From positions 62,001-126,000 of the forward strand of contig NZ_JAEKIW010000004.1 of NCBI RefSeq assembly GCF_016757965.1: a stretch of 64,000 nt of DNA, written 5' to 3'. The DNA is from Archaeoglobus neptunius (GTDB lineage: Archaea; Halobacteriota; Archaeoglobi; Archaeoglobales; Archaeoglobaceae). Positions 55,255 through 61,985 of this stretch are shown in pieces. The position numbers and the translations under genes are program-made. Within the stretch, counting starts at the first letter, position 1, and each line of letters opens with the position of its first letter. Below the pieces are notes generated by a model. That model had not been told where the DNA came from. It did not search any database and worked only from the letters and a program-made list of their open reading frames with translations.

Positions 55255-55264
55255 GTGAACTGAG

Positions 55265-55981
55265 ATGCAGTGGATAAAATTAACGTTACACTTTCCATCA
55301 TTTTTTTCATATCGCATACCAGATTATTCCTCACAGTATGCTCTGAGTGTTCCATTACCTTCACCGTCGGCGATAAAGCTTGCAGTGATAGCAACAGCTA
55401 TAAGAGCTACTGGCAATGTTGCTGAAGGTGAACGTGTTTTTTATGCGGTGCGGGATGCTGACGTGCGAATCATACTGCCCGAGCAAATTGCAATTAACTC
55501 GTTTTTGATTAAACGATTGAAGAAAAGAGGGATTAAAACAAAAGCTGATAAAGAGGAATATGAGAAAGGTTTGTTACCAGCATTTGAATCTACTTTTGGA
55601 GTTAGAGAATACGTCTTTTTCCCAGATGATGTAAATTTGTTCATCGGTTGTGAGGGTATTGATATAATAATCAAATATTTTGGTATGCTGAGATATCTTG
55701 GATCAGGAGACTCAATACTTTACGTTAAAAGTGTGGAGCTAACTAAAGAACCACCAGAAAGTGCAATTAAACCCATAACTGATGAAGAATTTGCAGAAAC
55801 AATTTCCGATGAGTCTTGTGTGGTTTATCCGGTAAAGGATATAAGTAAAAAGGCAAAATTTGAACAAATAAACCCATACTCAGGCAAATCAAGTAGAAAT
55901 GTCTTTGAAAGAAAATACTATCTTATCAAAGCTAAAATCAAAAAAGGTAAAAACTGGAAAATCCTCGAAATTTGGTATTAG
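55265..55981 (+). CDS. cas5: Cas5 (I-A type)
   Basis: 238 residues. The opening IKLTLHFPSFFSYRIPDYSS and the YALSVPLPSPSAIKLAVIAT segment mark a Cas5 RAMP that caps the 5' handle of crRNA. It is the last gene of the type I set; the 97 bases after it hold nothing recognisable. Confidence 0.85.
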   Translation: MQWIKLTLHFPSFFSYRIPDYSSQYALSVPLPSPSAIKLAVIATAIRATGNVAEGERVFYAVRDADVRIILPEQIAINSFLIKRLKKRGIKTKADKEEYEKGLLPAFESTFGVREYVFFPDDVNLFIGCEGIDIIIKYFGMLRYLGSGDSILYVKSVELTKEPPESAIKPITDEEFAETISDESCVVYPVKDISKKAKFEQINPYSGKSSRNVFERKYYLIKAKIKKGKNWKILEIWY

Positions 55982-56078
55982 GTGGTGGAAAAGTAAAAAA
56001 TAATAATATTGGTTATCAATTGTATCGTGAAGGCGGTCTAATATAGGTAGTTAGTTTAATCATACACGGTGAAGCGGT

Positions 56079-56388
56079 ATGGAAGATCCAGTAAAGAAAT
56101 GGCTTAAATTTGCAGAAAGAGATTTGAGGAGTGCTAAAAGGAATTACGAGATCAGTAAATATCATGTTTCAGCTTTTTTAGCTCAACAGGAAGCAGAAAA
56201 AGCATTAAAGGCTATGCACATCAGGAAAAGTGTGGAGTTTCCAAAGATCATAAAACTGTGTGCAGAAATTACTCCCGCTTATACTGCAACCAGATACCCA
56301 GATGTTGCAGAGGAATTTAACGAGGTTAGAAGACTTAATTAAGTATGTAGGGAAGGTGGTAGAATGGGTGAAAAAGAGATTGATTTAA
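56079..56388 (+). pseudogene. HEPN-domain toxin-like gene, decayed
   Basis: ATG at 56079 gives KWLKFAERDLRSAKRNYEIS and AFLAQQEAEKALKAMHI, typical of HEPN toxins of MNT pairs, then PAYTATRYPDVAEE. The frame stops at 56342, but the expected end (EDLIKYVGKVVEWVKKRLI) continues in another frame to 56388, so one base was gained near 56328-56334. About 20 residues usually found between KAL and IIKLCAEITP are also missing. Confidence 0.75.
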
Positions 56389-56689
56389 ATAAGGCTGAGG
56401 AGTTCATTAAAGGAATTAGCAGAAAGTATCGATTAAAAAAGGCCATAGTTTTCGGATCATCTGTTAAGGGAAATTTCGGAGAGGATAGCGATATTGATTT
56501 GATCGTTATCAGCGATGAGTTTGAAGGTGTAAGCCCGTTGAAACGACCGGTTAGGCTGTATTTGGAGTGGGATCTCGGTTATCCAGTGGATTTTATCTGC
56601 TACACTACTGAAGAGTTCGAGAGGCTCAGCAAGAGGCCGAGCTTGGTGAGGGGGCGTTGGAGGAGGGGAGGGTTGTTGAACTGGGTTGA
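56364..56689 (+). pseudogene. MNT nucleotidyltransferase, frameshifted at the end
   Basis: The N-terminal 90 residues are intact, with the nucleotidyltransferase motif VFGSSVKGNFGEDSDIDLIV. The expected end (SLVRGALEEGRVVELG) is in another frame, after a GGGGG run near 56649-56654 that probably lost one G; the open frame instead runs to 56717 with unrelated residues. Partner of the decayed HEPN gene. Confidence 0.7.
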
Positions 56690-56710
56690 AACTGAAATGG
56701 GGGTAGTTGG

Positions 56711-57226
56711 ATGCTGAATGCGGAAAAAATCAGGTTCTTTTCGGAATCACATAAAGAATACTTGGTAAAATTAATAGAGAAAATTAAGGATTATTATGGC
56801 GATAGACTCATATCTCTCGTTATCTTCGGTTCTTATGCAAGGAAGGAAAATAAGTTAAACTCCGATTTGGATATACTGGTAATTCTAAAAACTGATAAAT
56901 CAAGATCTGAAAGAATTAAGGAATTTGTGGAAAACATCGAAATGCCATTAGAACATTTAGCTCAGAAGCTCGTTGATGAAGGTATATTTGTTGATTTATC
57001 CCCCGTTATTCTGTCCGAAGAGGAGGCGAAGTTCTTTAACCCTCTGTATTTAGATATGGTCGAACATTCAATTATTGTTGTGGATAAAGATAACTTCATC
57101 AAAAAAATATTGGATAGGGTTCGTGAGCAGATGAATGATTGGAAAAGCCACAAAGAATTTGTGGGCAATAGGTGGGTATGGATTATAAAAAAGGGTGAGT
57201 TTACTGGAGGGGTGAAACTTGGATAG
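56711..57226 (+). CDS. MNT-type nucleotidyltransferase antitoxin
   Basis: 171 residues. SLVIFGSYARKENKLNSDLD is the Pol-beta motif (GSYAR, DLD). The C-terminal part is longer than usual. In MNT-HEPN modules the MNT protein adds AMP to the HEPN RNase and blocks it. It overlaps the next gene by eight bases. Confidence 0.88.
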   Translation: MLNAEKIRFFSESHKEYLVKLIEKIKDYYGDRLISLVIFGSYARKENKLNSDLDILVILKTDKSRSERIKEFVENIEMPLEHLAQKLVDEGIFVDLSPVILSEEEAKFFNPLYLDMVEHSIIVVDKDNFIKKILDRVREQMNDWKSHKEFVGNRWVWIIKKGEFTGGVKLG

Positions 57227-57620
57227 ACTGGCTCAAGATTACTTGAAAAGAGCAAGCACAAGGCTGGAGGTTTTGGAAGTATTTTACAAAAAGGAAGATT
57301 ATGCTGATGTAGTTAGGGAAGCCCAAGAAGTCGTGGAGCTGGTATTAAAAGCTGTCTTAAGGAATGCTGGCATAGATGTTCCGAAAATACATGATGTGAG
57401 TAGAATTCTTGAGAAATACAAAGATCTTCTGCCAGAAGAGATCAGGAAAAATTTAAAGAAGATAATGATGATTTCCAAGAGATTGAGAAAGGAGAGGGAA
57501 TTAAGTTTTTACGGTGCTGAAGACTTCATACCTCTCGAAGAGTACACTGCTGAGGAGGCTTTGCAGGCTATAGAAGACGCTAAATTTGTTGTTGAGGTTG
57601 TGGTGAAAGCGTATGAATGA
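57219..57620 (+). CDS. HEPN-domain toxin
   Basis: 133 residues, TTG start. LAQDYLKRASTRLEVLEVFY and YADVVREAQEVVELVLKAVL are the first two HEPN helices, and RLRKERELSFYGAEDF holds the R-rich RNase region with a Tyr (possible AMP target). The Rx4-6H motif is not standard, so nuclease activity is uncertain. Intact partner of the MNT gene. Confidence 0.82.
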   Translation: MDRLAQDYLKRASTRLEVLEVFYKKEDYADVVREAQEVVELVLKAVLRNAGIDVPKIHDVSRILEKYKDLLPEEIRKNLKKIMMISKRLRKERELSFYGAEDFIPLEEYTAEEALQAIEDAKFVVEVVVKAYE

Positions 57621-57669
57621 TGTTTTTGGAGTAGTTGGGGCTATAAATGAAAAATTTGAGGTGAGATAG
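57613..57669 (+). CDS. 18-codon bridging ORF
   Basis: MNDVFGVVGAINEKFEVR starts inside the HEPN stop (ATGA) and ends on the G of the next gene's GTG. It could couple translation across the gap between the toxin pair and the type III operon, or be chance. Confidence 0.3.
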   Translation: MNDVFGVVGAINEKFEVR

Positions 57670-58043
57670 TGGTACTTGAATTTAGCATTTATGAAAATCC
57701 TTGGATGGATAACGGACTTGAGAACTTTTTTAGAATACTAAGAAACTTAGACTCCTGTAATGTTGAGCTAACGGATAACTCAATAAAGCTTGAAATAAAG
57801 AATAAAGAAGAATTCATCAAGGAATTAACAAAGAGAATTCTCGAAAAAAGGCAAAATTTGATAGTCATTGAAAAAAACGAAAAAACTGGTGAAATTAAAG
57901 AGATAAAGAAAGACCACTTGATATTGCAGGAAGAGAAAAAGATCGGTGGAAAGGTAGCCTTTAAGGAAGACTTGTACAAGCCAGAAAAAACAGCTGAAAT
58001 TGTTTCGAAAATATTTGCTGGAGAATACGTGGTGGTTATATGA
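57669..58043 (+). CDS. Uncharacterised protein, first gene of the type III module
   Basis: 124 residues, GTG start after GAGGTGA. The opening FSIYENPWMDNGLENFFRIL recalls the NP(W/F)xDxG start of some Cas8/Cst1 large subunits, but the protein is too short and the rest is charged (KNEKTGEIKEIKKDHLILQE). No family is certain. It overlaps the cmr1-like gene by four bases (ATGA). Confidence 0.6.
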   Translation: MVLEFSIYENPWMDNGLENFFRILRNLDSCNVELTDNSIKLEIKNKEEFIKELTKRILEKRQNLIVIEKNEKTGEIKEIKKDHLILQEEKKIGGKVAFKEDLYKPEKTAEIVSKIFAGEYVVVI

Positions 58044-58579
58044 TGCAGGCAAAAATTAAAACCCTTACACCAATATGGACAGGGGATGTTAAGAGGGAAA
58101 GTGCAAAATTGAGAGAGACCTCAGTTATAGGTTCATTGAGATGGTGGTTTGAGGCTTTGGTGAGGGGGTTGGGTGGTTATGCTTGTGGTGGCATAAACAA
58201 TAAATGTGAGTACAAGGACAATGCAAGCTCTCTTTGTCCAGTTTGCCAAGTATTTGGAACTACTGGATGGAGTAGAAGGTTTAGGTTAGAAGTCAATGGG
58301 AGGTTGAATCGATCACCATTTGTTATAGTAAAAGCAGATGAAAGAGAGAGTCATAGAGGCTGGTTTTTAGGAAGTAGAGAAAGTGGCGGCTTAGTAGGTA
58401 CTTCTGAAGTAAAAATTTATGGAGATTCTCAAATAAAGAATGTTTTAGCATTATTGTTGAACCTATCGTGTTCGTGGGGCATTGGTGCGAAAACACAGGA
58501 TGGTTTTGGTATTTGTGATTGTGAATTTGAGACAGGATACAGTGTTAACAAAGCTATTGAAAAAGTAAAAAAAAAATGA
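58040..58579 (+). CDS. cmr1: Cmr1 N-terminal RAMP domain
   Basis: 179 residues. KIKTLTPIWTGDVKRESAKL, SVIGSLRWWFEALVRGLGGY, CPVCQVFGTTGWSRRFRL and the Gly-rich WGIGAKTQDGFG are the first half of Cmr1, which normally has two RAMP domains in one chain. It ends in VKKK at a run of ten A; one base of slippage joins it in frame to the next gene. Confidence 0.88.
   Translation: MMQAKIKTLTPIWTGDVKRESAKLRETSVIGSLRWWFEALVRGLGGYACGGINNKCEYKDNASSLCPVCQVFGTTGWSRRFRLEVNGRLNRSPFVIVKADERESHRGWFLGSRESGGLVGTSEVKIYGDSQIKNVLALLLNLSCSWGIGAKTQDGFGICDCEFETGYSVNKAIEKVKKK
58567..58576 (+). other. A10 run joining the two cmr1 halves
   Basis: Ten A precede TGA. A -1 ribosomal shift, or a polymerase slip of the same phase, reads KKKK into MIDEFELNQ and yields one Cmr1 chain; without it the second half starts from the overlapping ATG (ATGA). 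Confidence 0.7.
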
Positions 58580-59289
58580 TAGATGAGTTTGAATTAAATC
58601 AAAACCAGCTCAATAATAAACTATTTGCAAATTTGGAGGACTTTTTCTTTGTAAAAGTTAACATAGATGGTGATATTAAGAGCGATATTGAAGGATACCT
58701 CAACAACAGACTCTTTAAAGATCCTAAAAATCAAATAAGCATTGAAGAATTTTTGCAACATGTTTCTGAAAAGTATAAAGATAAATTTTATCCCACAGCT
58801 CCACTAATTAGATACTGGCTTAGAAGTTTGTTTAGGAATGGTAATGATGCTCTAAGACATTTTCTTTTTGGTTTTGTTTCAGTAAAAGGAACTCCCACTC
58901 CTATTTGTAGAACACACCTTACCCATGTGAATAGAAAAGGTAGAGGCCACTTCTGTTCAAAGTGCAAGAGAATTCTGAGAGGCGAAGAGATTTACGAGAA
59001 AATGGGGTCAAAAATTTTTGTTTCACACATCTATAATATTGGTAACAACAAATGGGAATTCAAAATCTGGGGTTATGTGCCAAAAATTTTACCCAACAAC
59101 GAGAGCAGAGAAAAAGTGTTGCAAAAGTTGTTTAGCGAAATCAAAGAGAATAAAAACTTTGTAAACGTATTAAATTTAGATAGAGATTCAACAGCCGTTG
59201 AGTGGTATGAGATTTCTAAGGAGAGATCCAGTATCTCCTCTGTTGAGGCGCTAATTGGTAGTATTTTAGAGGTGAGTAAGAATGAATAA
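58576..59289 (+). CDS. Cmr1 C-terminal half with zinc-ribbon insert
   Basis: 237 residues. APLIRYWLRSLFRNGNDALR, HFLFGFVSVKG, then a Cys/His set CRTHLTHVNRKGRGHFCSKC, and GSKIFVSHIYNIGNNKWEFK with IWGYVPKIL match the second half of Cmr1. It overlaps the first half and the next RAMP gene by four and eight bases. Confidence 0.8.
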   Translation: MIDEFELNQNQLNNKLFANLEDFFFVKVNIDGDIKSDIEGYLNNRLFKDPKNQISIEEFLQHVSEKYKDKFYPTAPLIRYWLRSLFRNGNDALRHFLFGFVSVKGTPTPICRTHLTHVNRKGRGHFCSKCKRILRGEEIYEKMGSKIFVSHIYNIGNNKWEFKIWGYVPKILPNNESREKVLQKLFSEIKENKNFVNVLNLDRDSTAVEWYEISKERSSISSVEALIGSILEVSKNE

Positions 59290-60481
59290 ATGTGACTTTT
59301 ATGCTTGGGTATACAGATGGCAACATGAGAAAAAGGGTGATAAAAGGGAGAACGAGATCAAAAAGAGAGTTACAAAAGAAAAATCACAATTTTGGTACTA
59401 TAAGTTCAAAGAGTTATCCTTGCATAGAATATTATTCCAAAGCATAGAAAAGAAGCAATTTGCCGAAGATGTTAGAACAACATATAAATGGTATATACTT
59501 CCGTCTTTAAATACACTCTCAGAAATTAGAGATAAATTAAATTTTCAAGAATCTTTTTTAGAAGCTTTCAAAATCACAAAAAAATTTGACAATCCAGAAA
59601 ACTTACCATCCTACGCCACATACATCCAAATCCGCTTCATCCTCAAAAAACCCTACCTGAGCAAAGACGATGACGAATTCTACATCATAGACAATCCAAT
59701 CGTAAAAGACAGGGTCTTCAAACTCCCGATGGTCAGAGCAACAACATGGAAAGGAGCTTTGAGATTTGCAGCGATAAAGGTTTTTGAAGATTGGATTTAC
59801 GAAAAACTAACCGAATCAAAACTCGAAAAGAGAATTGTATTCAGGGAGAGAGCAAAAATTGTAAAGCTATTCGGTAACGAAAAAGATTCCCAGGAAGAGT
59901 ATTTGGGGAAGCTGTGTTTATTGGCGATAGAAGGAAAGCTTCCAGCAGGAGAAAAACTAAAAGAAGAAGTCGTCAAGATTAACAAAGAATTCGAAAAATG
60001 GCTTATTGACGAAAAAATCGTCTCAAAAGATATTCCATCAAGGTCTGGAAGGCTCTTCTTTTATCCCACCTTTTTCGATGAGATTTCGCTTGATGTCATA
60101 ACTCCCCTGAGCAGGGAGACAAGAACACCTGTGAGGGGTAGGGGGCCAATTTACTTTGAGATCGCTCCAGATGGGGCAGAGGGGATATTCAGATTACTCT
60201 ACTACCCCTTCGACTTAGTAGCTAAGGGGATGTTAGATGAAATTGAAAATGAAATGAAGGAAGACCTGAACTTCTTAGCAAAAGCACTACAAAAAATGTT
60301 CTACGAAATCGGCTTTTCAGCTAAGAAAACAAGTGGATTCGGAGTGATTTCAGAGTTTAATGGAAATGTGTTGATTCCGTTCAAGAATATTAACTCGAAT
60401 TTCAAATCATTTGACGAGCTTGATTTCTCAAAACTATGCACCAAAGTTAACAAAAATGTTAATTATGGTGCATCAAAATGA
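59282..60481 (+). CDS. RAMP superfamily protein (Cas7-like) of the type III module
   Basis: 399 residues. An N-terminal helical part (1-120) is followed by a RAMP fold: YATYIQIRFILKKPYLSKDD, FKLPMVRATTWKGALRFAAI, SRSGRLFFYPTFFDEISLDV, TRTPVRGRGPIYFEI and the Gly-rich IGFSAKKTSGFGVI. It resembles RAMPs next to csx11 in other type III loci. It ends ATGA with the AbiEi gene. Confidence 0.82.
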   Translation: MNKCDFYAWVYRWQHEKKGDKRENEIKKRVTKEKSQFWYYKFKELSLHRILFQSIEKKQFAEDVRTTYKWYILPSLNTLSEIRDKLNFQESFLEAFKITKKFDNPENLPSYATYIQIRFILKKPYLSKDDDEFYIIDNPIVKDRVFKLPMVRATTWKGALRFAAIKVFEDWIYEKLTESKLEKRIVFRERAKIVKLFGNEKDSQEEYLGKLCLLAIEGKLPAGEKLKEEVVKINKEFEKWLIDEKIVSKDIPSRSGRLFFYPTFFDEISLDVITPLSRETRTPVRGRGPIYFEIAPDGAEGIFRLLYYPFDLVAKGMLDEIENEMKEDLNFLAKALQKMFYEIGFSAKKTSGFGVISEFNGNVLIPFKNINSNFKSFDELDFSKLCTKVNKNVNYGASK

Positions 60482-61224
60482 GAATCAAGATGCTTGATGA
60501 ACTGGCGAGAAAGAAGATATTCACGGTTGAGGAAGCTGCAAAGATTAGTGGTATCGATAAAAATGTCTTAAAAGTCCTTCTTTCAAGGTTAGAAAAGAGG
60601 GGGTGGGTTGAAAGAATAGAGAAGGGCAAATATATGGTGATACCGCTTGGTGCGAGGAAAGGAGAATACACATTAAATGAGTTTGTTATCGGTTCCTTGC
60701 TTGTAAATCCCTCTGCAATTGCGTATTGGTCGGCTCTCAACTATCATGGCTTAACAGAGCAAATACCCACAACTGTTTTTGTTCAAACAACATCAAGGAA
60801 AAAGAAGCGGGAATTGGAGATTTTCGGGGTGAGATACAGGATTGTTAGAGTAAAGGAGGAGAAGTTTTTCGGTGTTGAGAAAGCATGGCTTGATGAGTTT
60901 CAGGTTAATGTGACAGACAGAGAGAAAACTGTTGTTGATTGTCTGGATAAGCCAGAATACTGCGGTGGGGTGATTGAGGTTGCAAAGGCTTTGAAGAATG
61001 GTGAATTTGATTTTGAAAAACTGTCGGAGTATGCTATAAAAATCGGAAACTCGGGAGTTGTAAGAAGACTTGGTTATCTCTGCGATGCTCTGGGATTGCA
61101 GATTGATCTGCCTGAAATCAGGGCGAGGAATTACTTATTTCTTGACCCCACCATGCCCAAGAAGGGCAAAGCTAATGGCAAATGGAGATTGATAATCAAC
61201 CTTGACATCGGTGAGCTTGAATGA
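60478..61224 (+). CDS. abiEi: AbiEi-type antitoxin
   Basis: 248 residues. An N-terminal winged helix (TVEEAAKISGIDKNVLKVLL, RGWVERIEKGKYMVIPLG) and the AbiEi middle (AYWSALNYHGLTEQIPTTVF, QTTSRKKKRELEIFGVRYRI, VTDREKTVVDCLDKPEYCGG) identify the antitoxin of type IV AbiE toxin-antitoxin systems, which also represses its own promoter in bacteria. No separate promoter is visible; the ATG is inside the previous stop, so it is transcribed with the CRISPR genes. Confidence 0.9.
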   Translation: MRIKMLDELARKKIFTVEEAAKISGIDKNVLKVLLSRLEKRGWVERIEKGKYMVIPLGARKGEYTLNEFVIGSLLVNPSAIAYWSALNYHGLTEQIPTTVFVQTTSRKKKRELEIFGVRYRIVRVKEEKFFGVEKAWLDEFQVNVTDREKTVVDCLDKPEYCGGVIEVAKALKNGEFDFEKLSEYAIKIGNSGVVRRLGYLCDALGLQIDLPEIRARNYLFLDPTMPKKGKANGKWRLIINLDIGELE

Positions 61225-61985
61225 TTCCCGAAGTAGAAATAAGGGAGTTCGCAAGGAAAAACGGTGTGCCGGAAACGACAGTTGAGAGAGATTACGCTCA
61301 AAACTGGCTTTTATCTTCTCTGCCACACATCATGGCGTTAAAAGGTGGAACAGGCATTAGAAAGGTGTATATTGGAAATTACAGGTTCTCAGATGATTTA
61401 GATTTCACATTGCTTGAAGATGTGGAAGCTGATGAATTAAAAGATTTTATTGTTAAAGCTGTGAGAGAGGCGAAGAAGAGGAGCGGAATTGATTTTGATG
61501 AGAACATCAGATTTAGGGGAGTTGATAACGGATATGATGTTACAGTTTATTTTAGAATTCTGAGAAGAGCAGGCAACCCCCTACGGATAAAAATAGACAT
61601 AACAAAAAGGGAGAATGAAGCTACACTTCTCCCGCTGGAGAGAAGAAAAATCATCCATCCTTATTCTGATAAATGCGAGACGGAGGTTTTGACTTACTCA
61701 CTTCAGGAGATTTTTGCGGAGAAGATCAGGTCTTTATTCCAGAGAACGAGACCAAGGGATTTGTATGATGTATGGCTTCTTTCAAAACTTGGATTGGATG
61801 TTTCTGGCATTATTGATGAAAAGTTCAGGTTTAAAGGAGTTAAAGCGGATTTTGATGGTTTATTGAGGAGAAAAGAGGATTTCAGAAATGCGTGGGAAAG
61901 CTCGCTCAGGCATCAGCTAAGGGATTTACCTGATTTCAATGTGGTTTTTGATGATGTGATGGAGTTCTTAGGTGGTGTGCTATGA
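61221..61985 (+). CDS. abiEii: AbiEii-type nucleotidyltransferase toxin
   Basis: 254 residues. All four AbiEii motifs are present: KGGTGIRKVYIGNYRFSDDL with DLDF, the Lys-rich KIDITKREN, and QEIFAEKIRSLFQRTRPRDL with YDVW. The toxin acts on the translation machinery (tRNA acceptor ends in MenA-type relatives). It overlaps abiEi and csx11 by ATGA. Confidence 0.9.
   Translation: MIPEVEIREFARKNGVPETTVERDYAQNWLLSSLPHIMALKGGTGIRKVYIGNYRFSDDLDFTLLEDVEADELKDFIVKAVREAKKRSGIDFDENIRFRGVDNGYDVTVYFRILRRAGNPLRIKIDITKRENEATLLPLERRKIIHPYSDKCETEVLTYSLQEIFAEKIRSLFQRTRPRDLYDVWLLSKLGLDVSGIIDEKFRFKGVKADFDGLLRRKEDFRNAWESSLRHQLRDLPDFNVVFDDVMEFLGGVL

Noticed and set aside
55982-56078. CRISPR array between cas5 and the HEPN gene
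   Set aside because: No repeated unit of 24-37 bases is present here or elsewhere in the window.
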